A stretch of 64,000 bases of DNA from NCBI RefSeq assembly GCF_900177805.1, contig NZ_FXAX01000001.1, forward strand, positions 1,674,001-1,738,000. The letters are read 5' to 3'. Both the position numbers and the translations under genes were made by a program. Shown here piece by piece: positions 26,578 to 34,587 of the stretch. The stretch's first letter is position 1. Every line of letters starts with the position of its first letter. This stretch comes from Fibrobacter sp. UWB13. GTDB lineage: Bacteria; Fibrobacterota; Fibrobacteria; Fibrobacterales; Fibrobacteraceae. Below the pieces are notes generated by a model that did no database searches, had not been told where the DNA came from, and saw only the letters and a program-made list of their open reading frames with translations.

Positions 26578-26774
26578 CTAAAAAAGATAAACCACCTACA
26601 AAGGTGGTTTTCTTTTTTTATATCGTAATTTGGACGAGGACCCGAGAAGAGGGGTCGACTAAACAACGAGATGCACAAAGTGCATACGAGTTGTTTAGGA
26701 ATTATCGCGTAGCGATAAGCCCGTAAGGGTGAGGAGTCAGCCCGTGCCTTAGCACGGGAGACTGACGACGAATC
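26571..26774. repeat. Direct repeat A, copy 1: tRNA end, terminator and palindrome array
   Basis: About 205 bases that recur at 27546-27750. It contains CCCGCTCT (a tRNA 3' end), the AAACCACCT terminator, then the hairpins TAAACAACGAG-ATGCACAAAGTGCAT-ACGAGTTGTTTA, TTATCGCGTAGCGATAA and CCCGTGCCTTAGCACGGG. Differences between the copies include ATGCACAAAGTGCAT versus ATGCACGAAGTGCGA. Confidence 0.85.
26589..26618 (+). terminator. Terminator after tRNA-Gly copy 1
   Basis: AAACCACCT / AGGTGGTTT (26589-26597, 26602-26610) then TC and a run of T. Confidence 0.9.
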
Positions 26775-26799
26775 ATTCCCGTTCCCGTTCTAAAACAAA

Positions 26800-26826
26800 A
26801 GAACCACTTTCAGAGTGGTTCTTTTT
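26800..26826 (+). terminator. Terminator-type hairpin after a tRNA 3'-end remnant
   Basis: AGAACCACT / AGTGGTTCT followed by T5, directly after TTCCCGTTCCCGTTCT, although no intact tRNA precedes it. Confidence 0.8.
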
Positions 26827-26987
26827 GTTTTTGTGTTGATATGGGTCGGATGTTCGCCCCCTTGGGGTCGAGGGTGCGACGAATCAACAAGATGCACGCT
26901 CCCTCTCTTTAACAAAAAAAATTTCACTTTTTTCGGCTCTCACCCCTTTATAATTACAAATTTTATTTCTATATATGGGCTGTCCTC

Positions 26988-27060
<73 letters not shown>

Positions 27061-27070
27061 CTAAAATAAA

Positions 27071-27097
27071 AGAACCACTTTCAGAGTGGTTCTTTTT
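27071..27097 (+). terminator. Terminator after tRNA-Gly copy 2
   Basis: AGAACCACT / AGTGGTTCT (27071-27079, 27085-27093), then T5. Confidence 0.9.
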
Positions 27098-27258
27098 GTT
27101 TTTGTGTTGATATGGGTCGGATGTTCGACCCCTTGGGGTCGAGGGTGCGATGAATCAACAAGATGCACGCCCCCTCTCTTTAACAAAAAAAATTTCACTT
27201 TTTTCGGCTCTCACCCCTTTATAATTACAAATTTTATTTCTATATATGGGCTGTCCTC

Positions 27259-27331
<73 letters not shown>

Positions 27332-27341
27332 CTAAAATAAA

Positions 27342-27368
27342 AGAACCACTTTCAGAGTGGTTCTTTTA
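27342..27368 (+). terminator. Terminator after tRNA-Gly copy 3
   Basis: AGAACCACT / AGTGGTTCT (27342-27350, 27356-27364) with a T run. Confidence 0.9.
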
Positions 27369-27420
27369 TTTTTGTGTTGATATGGGTCGGATGTTCGACC
27401 CCTTGGGGTCGAGGGTGCGA

Positions 27421-27539
27421 CAAAATTCGGCTCATGCACGAAGTGCGAAAAGACGAATTTTGCGCTTGACGCGAACGCAGGGAGCGCAAGCCCGAAGGGG
27501 CAAAGTCCAGCCGCGAAGCGGGGACTGGACTTTGACATT
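27421..27539. repeat. Palindrome array C, copy 1
   Basis: A hairpin with arms CAAAATTCG / CGAATTTTG around ATGCACGAAGTGCG, then GCGCTTGACGCGAAC...GAGCGCAAGC, then a long stem GCAAAGTCCAGCCGC / GGGACTGGACTTTG with a GAAG-type loop. It recurs at 27749-27868. It is flanked by GGGTCGAGGGTGCGA on the left and CATTCCCGTTCCCGCTCT on the right. Confidence 0.85.
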
Positions 27540-27545
27540 CCCGTT

Positions 27546-27750
27546 CCCGCTCTAAAAAAAGATAAACCACCTACAAAGGTGGTTTTCTTTTTTTATATCG
27601 TAATTTGGACGAGGACCCGAGAAGAGGGTGCGACTAAACAACGAGATGCACGAAGTGCGAACGAGTTGTTTAGGAATTATCGCGTAGCGATAAGCCCGTA
27701 AGGGTGAGGAGTCAGCCCGTGCCTTAGCACGGGAGACTGACGACGAATCA
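27546..27750. repeat. Direct repeat A, copy 2
   Basis: Second copy of the tRNA-end, terminator and palindrome block described at 26571-26774. Its terminator hairpin is AAACCACCT / AGGTGGTTT (27564-27572, 27577-27585). Here it runs directly into array C copy 2. Confidence 0.85.
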
Positions 27751-27990
27751 CAAAATTCGGCTCATGCACGAAGTGCGAAGAGACGAATTTTGCGCTTGAC
27801 GCGAACGTAGTGAGCGCAAGCCCGAAGGGTCAAAGTCCAGCCGCGCAGCGGGAACTGGACTTTGACCCTAAATTCTTTCGTGGGCGTAGCCCGTGGAAAA
27901 AATTTAGGATTTATCGCACAGCGATAAACCCGTAGGGCGGCAAGCCATCCGCGTAGCGGAATATGGCGAAGCCGTCATTCCCGTCACCCG
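27749..27990. repeat. Palindrome array C, copy 2, with further hairpins
   Basis: After the copy of array C (27749-27868) come CCTAAATTCTTTCGTGGGCG with its mirror ending AAATTTAGG, TTTATCGCACAGCGATAAA and CCGCGTAGCGG. The array ends at CATTCCCGTCACCCGCTCT, a tRNA-3'-end-like sequence. Confidence 0.8.
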
Positions 27991-27998
27991 CTCTAAAA

Positions 27999-28025
27999 AG
28001 AAGACGCTGCAAAGCGTCTTCTTTT
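27999..28025 (+). terminator. Terminator-type hairpin after the last tRNA 3'-end remnant
   Basis: AGAAGACGCT / AGCGTCTTCT (27999-28008, 28013-28022) followed by T. Confidence 0.85.
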
Positions 28026-28142
28026 GTTATCAGGAGCCAGGCGTTACGGGCTGGCGTCTGAAGCCCGTTAGAAGGGGTGATGGAAGACCCGACGAGCCGG
28101 GGCTGCAATCAGGGGGAAACCTCCCCCCCCCCATCCAATTTA
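28026..28142. other. GC-rich intergenic segment with a poly-C tract
   Basis: Holds the hairpin ACGGGCT / AGCCCGT (around 28046-28071) and GGGGGAAACCTCCCCC ending in a run of about eleven C near 28124-28134, next to the 3' end of the barrel gene. No coding potential is seen. Confidence 0.5.
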
Positions 28143-28931
28143 TCAAATCGTCATTTTAAGTTTTAAATCAGCCATAAACGGAGTATCTTCTCCGATTACA
28201 ACGCTTTTGCCCACCGCTGTCTTTGCGGATGCCTGCAAAACGACATTCGGGGTAATCGCATACTTTAAACCGACATAGGGGTAAACAGCAAATTCACCCG
28301 TAAGATTGTCGTCGTAGCTTTCTCCAGCCTCGTTTTTCCCAGTAGCATGCCCCATTAGCACCAGAGCATCAGCGCCGACAAATGGAGTCAAAGGAATGTT
28401 CAACTTAAAATCCGCCTCAGCACCAAAATTCAATCTCAACGGAACAGAAAAATCATCATCGGTATCCACGTTTACAGAAAGGCCCAATTCCGAGCCGAAA
28501 TCAACAATTCCAAAATTTTTAGAAAATTGAGCACCAAAACTCAAAACCCACACATCGTAATATTCGTAGCTTTGGTTTACAGGAACCAAGGCTTCCAAGA
28601 ACACGTTCAAAAAAGGCGTAATCTGATATCGCGCCATAAGTTCTGGATTTCCAAGTCCGTTATTCTTATCCAAATTCACATAGCGTGTGCAAAAAATTTC
28701 ACTCAAATTCACATAGTACGGGAGCAACACTGCCAATTCCAAATTCGGTGCGACCGTAAAACGGGAACCTAAATAAGGCTTGAGCAGCATAAGTTCACTA
28801 GAGCCCTCATAGTCAAAGCCTATTCCAACCACTGTTTCGCCCTTGTGATCTTCAAGGACTGGGAATTTGTCCCAAGTTGCAAAAGATGCGGTTGCACAAA
28901 ATGCAGCCGCGAGAACTAACTTTTTGAACAT
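28143..28931 (-). CDS. Outer membrane beta-barrel protein
   Basis: A 262-residue exported protein with signal peptide MFKKLVLAAAFCATASFA and a cleavage site after ASFA. The mature part alternates aromatic/hydrophobic strands with polar turns (TVVGIGFDYEG, LELAVLLPYYVN, YPYVGLKYAIT) and ends in a hydrophobic strand (ADLKLKMTI), as in small porin-like barrels of the OmpX or MetA-phenol type. The substrate is unknown. The ATG is preceded by GGAGGT. It stands alone on the minus strand. A poly-C tract lies just past its stop. Confidence 0.8.
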   Translation of the reverse strand: MFKKLVLAAAFCATASFATWDKFPVLEDHKGETVVGIGFDYEGSSELMLLKPYLGSRFTVAPNLELAVLLPYYVNLSEIFCTRYVNLDKNNGLGNPELMARYQITPFLNVFLEALVPVNQSYEYYDVWVLSFGAQFSKNFGIVDFGSELGLSVNVDTDDDFSVPLRLNFGAEADFKLNIPLTPFVGADALVLMGHATGKNEAGESYDDNLTGEFAVYPYVGLKYAITPNVVLQASAKTAVGKSVVIGEDTPFMADLKLKMTI

Positions 28932-29233
28932 ACAATACCTCCGTAGAAATTGTTCGCAATGAAAATCGATTGATCATCATTTGATGGCGAAATTACAAAA
29001 GCAGACAACCTGCGGAAAAGTTTTTTTGTTCAAAATTACAAATAATCTAACAAAACACAAAAACCAGTCACATTTGTGACTGGCTCTGTACAAAATAATG
29101 ACAATTGACTAATTACAGCTTCATATCGCTCAGGCGAGTGCTTTGTACTTTCGCTACGCTCAAGTACCAAATGCTAGGCTCGGAAATGTCAATGCAAGCA
29201 TTGACGCTTCGCTCGCCTGACGCATTTGTCAAC
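28932..29233. repeat. Intergenic region with a nested palindrome and the putP terminator
   Basis: About 300 bases without a gene. The outer arms TCAGGCGAG / CTCGCCTGA (29130-29138, 29212-29220) enclose GTACTT...AAGTAC with the core CGCTACGCTCA, and GTCAATGC AA GCATTGAC (29188-29205). The layout is like the array near the tRNA genes. The rest is AT-rich leader of the barrel gene. Confidence 0.7.
29058..29083 (-). terminator. Terminator of putP
   Basis: CCAGTCAC / GTGACTGG (29064-29071, 29076-29083) followed by T4G on the minus strand. It is separated from the putP stop by the nested palindrome. Confidence 0.8.
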
Positions 29234-30775
29234 TTATAGTTTAATGTCAGAAAGTCTCGTGCTTTCCACGCGGTCAAATTCCAGCTGGATTTCGGCAGAG
29301 GGTTCCTTGGTCAAGAGGCTCACGACGACGATCGTCACGAAGGAGAGGATAAAGCCCGGTACGAGTTCGTAAATCTGGAAGATTTCAGCGGAGAATCCGG
29401 AGAGGTAGAACTTCCAGATAAACGTCGTAAGTCCGCCCACGAGCATACCGCTGACAGCGCCAGCGAGAGTCGTACGCTTCCAGAAGAGAGCAAGCAACAT
29501 AATCGGGCCAAACGTCGCACCGAAACCGCCCCAAGCAAAGCTCACGAGGCTCATCACCACGTCAAGGAAGCTCTTGCCGTGCTTCACGCCGTCGGCACTC
29601 GGAGCGCCCTGCATAGCGACAAGCACTGCAATAAGCGTAATCACAACGACCACGCCACGGCTTACCCACATCACTTCCTTGTTGCTTGCGTTCTTGCGGA
29701 ACAAGTGCTTGTAAAGGTCGTTACTGAATGCGGATGCGGACACCAAAAGCTGGGAGTCGGCAGTACTCATAATCGCAGCGAGAATGGCGGCCATGAGGAT
29801 GGCGGCAATCGCCGGGTGGCAAAGAGCCTGGCAGAGAATCATGAAAATGCGTTCCGGATCATCAACGGTAATGCCGTGAGCCGTCACATAATAGCGACCG
29901 AGAAGAGCAATCATCACGACTGCAGCAAGGCAGATAATCACCCAAGTCATAGCGATACGGCGAGAATCCTTGATTTCTTCAGCGTTCTTGATGGACATAA
30001 AGCGCACGAGAATGTGCGGCATGCCAAAATAGCCAAGGCCCCACGAGAGGCTAGAAATCAACGCGATCAGACCTATGGACTTGCCCGTCGTTGCGTTCGT
30101 GAAAAGGCTCATCAAGTACGGATTCTGGGCATTCACCGCATCCATCGTCGAGGCAAAACCGCCCGAGCCGCTCATGATCATCAGCGGAATCACGAGGACC
30201 GCGATAAGCATCATCGAAGCCTGGATAAAGTCCGTCCAGCAAACGGCAAAGAAGCCGCCCATGAATGTGTAGCTCACGACCACGATAGCACCGAGAATGA
30301 GACCCGTGGTGTAATCCATACCAAAAATCGTACCGAAAAGTTTTGCGCTAGCGACAAAGCCAGATACCGTATAGAACAAGAAAAATGCGAGAATGAAAAT
30401 CGAGGCAATCACGCGGATGATGCCCTTATTGTCGCGGAAACGGTTGGAGAAAAAGTCCGGGAGAGTAATCGAGTCGCCGCAGAAATGGCTGTACTTGCGG
30501 AGCCTGCGACCGACAATTTTCCAGTTGAAGTACGTACCAACCACAAGGCCGATACCGATCCAAGCTTCGGAAAAACCGCTCACGAACACAGCACCCGGAA
30601 GACCCATTAGCATCCAGCCACTCATGTCTGAAGCCTGGGCGGACATGGCGACCACCCACTTGTTCATACCGCGGTTACCGAGGTAATAGGCGTTCAGGCT
30701 GTTCGCCTTGCGAGAGAAATACGCTCCGATGCCAAGCATCATCAGCAAATAAAGGATAAAGACGACAATCGTCAT
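29234..30775 (-). CDS. putP: Sodium/proline symporter
   Basis: A 513-residue transporter of the sodium:solute symporter (SSS) family. It imports proline with Na+ across the inner membrane. About 13 hydrophobic helices are visible. The signatures are SDMSGWMLMGLPGAV in helix 2, GLGYFGMPHILVRFMSIK and MSTADSQLLVSASA, and FAWGGFGATFGPIMLLALFWKR near the end, all characteristic of PutP. The ATG has GGAGGTC upstream at 30777-30786. It is monocistronic and ends at a terminator beyond the palindrome. The proline assignment rests on motif resemblance; other solutes are possible. Confidence 0.92.
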   Translation of the reverse strand: MTIVVFILYLLMMLGIGAYFSRKANSLNAYYLGNRGMNKWVVAMSAQASDMSGWMLMGLPGAVFVSGFSEAWIGIGLVVGTYFNWKIVGRRLRKYSHFCGDSITLPDFFSNRFRDNKGIIRVIASIFILAFFLFYTVSGFVASAKLFGTIFGMDYTTGLILGAIVVVSYTFMGGFFAVCWTDFIQASMMLIAVLVIPLMIMSGSGGFASTMDAVNAQNPYLMSLFTNATTGKSIGLIALISSLSWGLGYFGMPHILVRFMSIKNAEEIKDSRRIAMTWVIICLAAVVMIALLGRYYVTAHGITVDDPERIFMILCQALCHPAIAAILMAAILAAIMSTADSQLLVSASAFSNDLYKHLFRKNASNKEVMWVSRGVVVVITLIAVLVAMQGAPSADGVKHGKSFLDVVMSLVSFAWGGFGATFGPIMLLALFWKRTTLAGAVSGMLVGGLTTFIWKFYLSGFSAEIFQIYELVPGFILSFVTIVVVSLLTKEPSAEIQLEFDRVESTRLSDIKL

Positions 30776-30817
30776 AAGACCTCCGTTAGAATTTTTATAA
30801 AAATTAAAAATTTTCTT

Positions 30818-31537
30818 CTATACGCGGAGTTGGCGGTTATAGACGATGCGTTTGCCTTTTACACCATCGGTTGCGCAAATGTGGTCCACGGGAGGCTTGA
30901 GCATGTTTGTCACGAGATGCGCGGCAACAGTCTCCGCACGCACCGGACGGAAATGCGCCGGCACCCATTCCGGATGCGCCCCAAAAAGTTTTTGCAACAG
31001 CCCTTCGCCAAAACGTTTATCCTTGTGTTTGCCCAAAAGCAACGACGGACGCACGAGCGTGAGCGATTCAAAACCCATCATCGTGAGACCTTCTTCGAGT
31101 TGCCCCTTCAGGCGATTATAGAAGAACGGCGAATGCGAATTTGCCCCCATAGCACTCACACACAGGAAATGCTTGACGCCCTGGCGCTTTGCCAAAGCCG
31201 CAAGCGTGAGCGGCAAACGCAAATCGACCTTTTCTTGGGCAGGTTTACTCCCCGCCTGCTTTAGCGTCGTTCCCAAGCAGCAAATCACGGCATCGCAACC
31301 GGCAAAGTTTTTGCAAACGTTAGATACCCATTGTTCTTCGGGCTTTGCACTCAAAAGAGCATCAAAATCCACCGCCTCATAATTACACTTCGATACGCCA
31401 TTAAAAACGCCCAGCGCATTCAAGTCTGGGACCGAACGCACCGGGCAATAAACACTATCAACCTCGTCCAACCGGGCTAACAGCTGAGCGACATTTTTTC
31501 CAACAAGACCTGTAGAACCGAGGAGCGCTATTCTCAT
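30818..31537 (-). CDS. NAD(P)-binding oxidoreductase (atypical SDR, NmrA/HTATIP2-like)
   Basis: A 239-residue Rossmann protein. The dinucleotide motif is LLGSTGLVGKNV (GxxGxxG), then CDAVICCLGTTLKQAG and LCVSAMGAN, with YNRLKGQLEE carrying the Tyr/Lys-type pair, and LTLVRPSLLLG. The family handles redox sensing or ubiquinone-related steps in diverse bacteria; the substrate is unknown. ATG 31537 overlaps the upstream lipoprotein stop as ATGA, so the pair is coupled. Longer starts in the frame (31576) lie inside the neighbour. Confidence 0.85.
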   Translation of the reverse strand: MRIALLGSTGLVGKNVAQLLARLDEVDSVYCPVRSVPDLNALGVFNGVSKCNYEAVDFDALLSAKPEEQWVSNVCKNFAGCDAVICCLGTTLKQAGSKPAQEKVDLRLPLTLAALAKRQGVKHFLCVSAMGANSHSPFFYNRLKGQLEEGLTMMGFESLTLVRPSLLLGKHKDKRFGEGLLQKLFGAHPEWVPAHFRPVRAETVAAHLVTNMLKPPVDHICATDGVKGKRIVYNRQLRV

Positions 31538-32601
31538 TGAGCAGATTCGTCCACTTCGTCTCTCGGCACCATCCAACCGACTTCATCGCCACGAACCGGG
31601 AGAGCCGTTACAGCACCAGCTTCGTCAACAATCACAGCGATACCCGACAGGTAATTGACCCAGCGGAACGGATTTTCATACACCTTCAAGTTGATGGTTC
31701 TGTTAGAGACAAATGCAATAAGCGGTTCAACAAGCATGTCATGGCTTACAAGCACGCTCACGCGCTTCCAGCTCGGCATGTTCGCCACAATAACTTCGTT
31801 CACGAACTGGTTTCCGCGTTCGAATAAATCGTAGAAATAAGACGGAATGGCTGCAGCAACGACAGCGTTAGAGAAAGGAACACCATAAGAATACTGTGCA
31901 ATATACTTCGGGTTTCCACCATATTTAGAGACAACCGCATCCAACGTATCGGACGGAACCGTCAAGAAATAACCACCGTTAATGCCATCCCACGTCACAA
32001 CTTCGACATCCGTTTCGCCACGACCAGCTGCAATGTTCTTGCAAGTTTCACGCGTGCGGATAAAGTCCGTTGAAGCATAGTAGAAAGCATCATCACCCAC
32101 AAGCTTTGTACCAAGCGTCTGCGCCATCTGGATGCCAATCGGAGTCAACTGCGATTCCGTGCCCGTGCTCTTTTGGCGCTTAGAATGGCGAATCACAAAA
32201 GCAATCTTGCTCGTCTTGGGGGCAGCCTTGTAGATATCGCCCATGTCATAGAAACCATCAGCATCGGCAGCAACAGCGAGTGCACCCGGAGTCGTTGCAA
32301 AGGTAAACGGACCATTTACAACAGGAGCAGCGCCGGAACTAGACTGGACAGCAACATCAGACGAACTTGCGGGAACACCAGAATCCACAACCGAGGAACT
32401 CGATGCCGGACTAGAAGCAATATTTTCGCTAGAAGAAGATTCGACAGACTCACTTTGCGGCAGATCTGCACTAGACGAAGAAACAGCCCCCGTATTCGGC
32501 GCTACAGGAAGCGCGCTAGACGAATCGTCGCCACAACCGGCAAACATGCAAAGCCCGACAAAAAGGGCACTCACAAGATACTTTGCGGAAATATTTTTCA
32601 T
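31534..32601 (-). CDS. Lipoprotein of the histidine phosphatase superfamily
   Basis: A 355-residue lipoprotein with lipobox LCMFAGC, then a Ser-rich linker of about 65 residues (SSSSA, SSSEN, SSSSV). The folded part has the RHG-type motif FVIRHSKRQK, then the phosphohistidine partner VLVSHDMLVE, and FIRTRETCKNI, as in the phosphoglycerate mutase-like superfamily. It may remove phosphate from an extracellular substrate. The Ser-rich tether is a Fibrobacter-type feature that also appears in the GH16 protein at 50350. The start MKNISAKYL at 32601 is preferred over the longer frame. Confidence 0.85.
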   Translation of the reverse strand: MKNISAKYLVSALFVGLCMFAGCGDDSSSALPVAPNTGAVSSSSADLPQSESVESSSSENIASSPASSSSVVDSGVPASSSDVAVQSSSGAAPVVNGPFTFATTPGALAVAADADGFYDMGDIYKAAPKTSKIAFVIRHSKRQKSTGTESQLTPIGIQMAQTLGTKLVGDDAFYYASTDFIRTRETCKNIAAGRGETDVEVVTWDGINGGYFLTVPSDTLDAVVSKYGGNPKYIAQYSYGVPFSNAVVAAAIPSYFYDLFERGNQFVNEVIVANMPSWKRVSVLVSHDMLVEPLIAFVSNRTINLKVYENPFRWVNYLSGIAVIVDEAGAVTALPVRGDEVGWMVPRDEVDESAQ

Positions 32602-32744
32602 TTTCAAAAAATCCTTATATACTAACATTGAAATTTAGATTTTTCCGAAAAATTTCCTCGTAAAAAATTCCTAAACACGGCAAAACTATGTATATTTAGC
32701 GCATCACTTTTATCAGAGGCTGGATGTTATCTAGTAAATATTGG

Positions 32745-32840
32745 TTCATTGTTTAGCGCCTTGGAAGACGAATGTTTTCAAGGCGGTCTTCCAAGGTGAT
32801 TGTGCCTATTCACACAAAAATTTTGTAGATAAACAATGAA
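32745..32840 (+). promoter_or_regulatory. Structured leader with start-codon-sequestering helix
   Basis: TTCATTGTTTA (32745-32755) is an exact 11-base complement of TAAACAATGAA (32830-32840), which contains the ATG of the next gene. Inside, CCTTGGAAGAC / GTCTTCCAAGG (32759-32769, 32786-32796) competes with CGCCTTG / CAAGGCG (32757-32763, 32779-32785). The gene has no clear Shine-Dalgarno sequence. Confidence 0.6.
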
Positions 32841-33459
32841 AAAATACAATATCCGCACGGAACAACCGCGCGACTTTAAAATCGTCGAAAATCTCACCCG
32901 AGAAGCATTCTGGAACGTTTACCGTCCCGGCTGTGTGGAGCATTTTGTCCTCCACCATTACAGGAACGATCCAAGCTTTATCCCGGAACTCTCGCTCGTC
33001 ATGGAAGTTGAAGGACAAATTATCGGACACGTGATGTACGCGTGGTCGAAAATCGATGATGACGATGGACGCAAAATCCGCATGATGACCTTCGGGCCCA
33101 TCAGCATCCACCCCGACTACAAACGGCAGGGCTACGGCAAGGCACTCCTCGACTATTCCATGGAACTCGCCCGCAAGATGGGCGCAGGTTGCCTGCTCAT
33201 CGTCGGAAACATCGGATTCTATGGCAAGAGCGGATTCGTCCCAGCTTACACCCAAGGCATCCGCTACGCCGACGACCCGAACAGCGACGCGCCATACTTC
33301 TTGTGCAAGGAACTCGACGAGGGATTCTTGAACGGAGTGACGGGCTCGTACAAAGACCCAGAGGGCTACTTCGTGACCGAGCGAATGCCCGAAGAATTCG
33401 AGAAGTACGAAGCCAGCTTCCCACCTAAGGAAAAGCTAGTACTCCCCGGACAATTGTAA
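32836..33459 (+). CDS. GNAT-family N-acetyltransferase
   Basis: A 207-residue acetyltransferase of the GNAT fold. Acetyl-CoA is bound by the HPDYKRQGYGKALLDYSM loop (R/QxxGxG/A). The N-terminal strand-helix IRTEQPRDFKIVENLTREAF and the segment GHVMYAWSKID are typical of YjdJ/PhnO-like members. The substrate is unknown. It is preceded by a switch-like leader at 32745-32840 that can bury the start codon, and it ends near the terminator at 33563. It is the only plus-strand gene between the phosphatase lipoprotein and the Rpn-type gene. Confidence 0.9.
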   Translation: MKKYNIRTEQPRDFKIVENLTREAFWNVYRPGCVEHFVLHHYRNDPSFIPELSLVMEVEGQIIGHVMYAWSKIDDDDGRKIRMMTFGPISIHPDYKRQGYGKALLDYSMELARKMGAGCLLIVGNIGFYGKSGFVPAYTQGIRYADDPNSDAPYFLCKELDEGFLNGVTGSYKDPEGYFVTERMPEEFEKYEASFPPKEKLVLPGQL

Positions 33460-33562
33460 TCAAACGCTTTTCCCGCAATAACGAGATGCGCGGCGACGAG
33501 ATGTGCGGCAACACAATTGGAATGCGTCGCGATGTTCCCGGGAATGCACGGAAAATAGCAAA

Positions 33563-33594
33563 GGCAGCTCGCGAGAGGCGGGCTGCCGATTTTT
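33563..33594 (+). terminator. Terminator of the GNAT gene
   Basis: GGCAGCTCGC / GCGGGCTGCC (33563-33572, 33578-33587) followed by GA and T5. Confidence 0.85.
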
Positions 33595-33612
33595 ATTTGA
33601 TAAAACCGAGAA

Positions 33613-34587
33613 TTAAAGAGAGTTAATCTCTTCTTCGCTAAGGCCAGAAGATTTCACGATAATTGCCATCGCGACATTCTGCTCCTTAAGACTTTTTGCC
33701 ATTTCTCGAGTTTTCTTCAGTTCGCCCTCACTCACCCCTTCAGCATAACCCTCAGTTTTGCCTTGAACAAAACCTTCGGCATGACCTTCTTTCTTGCCTT
33801 CGGCAAATCCGATTTCATGTTCTGCCATCAAATCTGTCACGTTTTTAACCTCGCAGTTGAAAAGCTCTTCTGCAAAATTAATCAATTTTACCGAGTCAAG
33901 CAACCTCCGGAAGGTTTCATTCTGCATAATCTTTTCGGGAACGGGTTCCTCGTTGATAACAACCTTGATAGCGCGGAGCCACTGGGCTGCTTCGGAGTTG
34001 TCGTTCGTGGAAATTCCCTTTTCTTCGAGCCTGAAAAATTTCTCGATTTCCACGAAAATTTTTTGGATTTTCGGGAAAAACTTTCTCCCGTTGCACATTT
34101 CGTCAACATGGTGGATGTACTTTTGCGGTTCTTCAGGGAATAGCGTAAAATCCAAAAGTCCAAGGAAGTAAATGCGCGGCAGTTCATACTTTTCACTCGT
34201 ATGCACCTGATTCTCAATGACACGGGACGTATAGTATTCTACACGGTCACGATAGAAGTCATCGCCTTGTTGCTGCACTTCGACAAGCACACGCTCACCC
34301 GCATTGGTCGTTCCGATAATATCCACGATGCAGTCCTTTTTGGTGAACACACCAGGAAATTCCTGCATTTCAAGCGAGATATCCTTAATGGCATCGCCAT
34401 CATGCAAGTCAAGCATCGCGTTGACGAGCGAAATAAGGAGCGCATGGTCCTTTTCTTCGGCAAACACAATCTTGAAAATGCCGTCGCTGAGGATGTAGGC
34501 GTAGTTGTAGATTTCCTGGTACTTGAGAAGGTTCTTCTTGTCAATTTCCATTGCCCTGAGCAAGGAATAATGTTGAGCACGATTCAT
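33613..34587 (-). CDS. PD-(D/E)XK nuclease family protein (Rpn/transposase-associated type)
   Basis: A 325-residue protein of the PDDEXK_2/Rpn group. The core reads DGIFKIVFAEEKDHALLISLVN, then KDCIVDIIGTTNAGERVLVEVQQQ, which supplies the D...ExQ catalytic layout. The C-terminus carries about six repeats of the form (A/Q/S)EGxxEG (EGKKEGHAEGFVQGKTEG), typical of this family and usually coiled. The family includes recombination-promoting nucleases and mobile-element-associated proteins; no transposon ends are visible here. The start MNRAQ at 34587 is preceded by GGAG; the frame's first codon (34599) is less likely. It neighbours the defence locus. Confidence 0.85.
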   Translation of the reverse strand: MNRAQHYSLLRAMEIDKKNLLKYQEIYNYAYILSDGIFKIVFAEEKDHALLISLVNAMLDLHDGDAIKDISLEMQEFPGVFTKKDCIVDIIGTTNAGERVLVEVQQQGDDFYRDRVEYYTSRVIENQVHTSEKYELPRIYFLGLLDFTLFPEEPQKYIHHVDEMCNGRKFFPKIQKIFVEIEKFFRLEEKGISTNDNSEAAQWLRAIKVVINEEPVPEKIMQNETFRRLLDSVKLINFAEELFNCEVKNVTDLMAEHEIGFAEGKKEGHAEGFVQGKTEGYAEGVSEGELKKTREMAKSLKEQNVAMAIIVKSSGLSEEEINSL

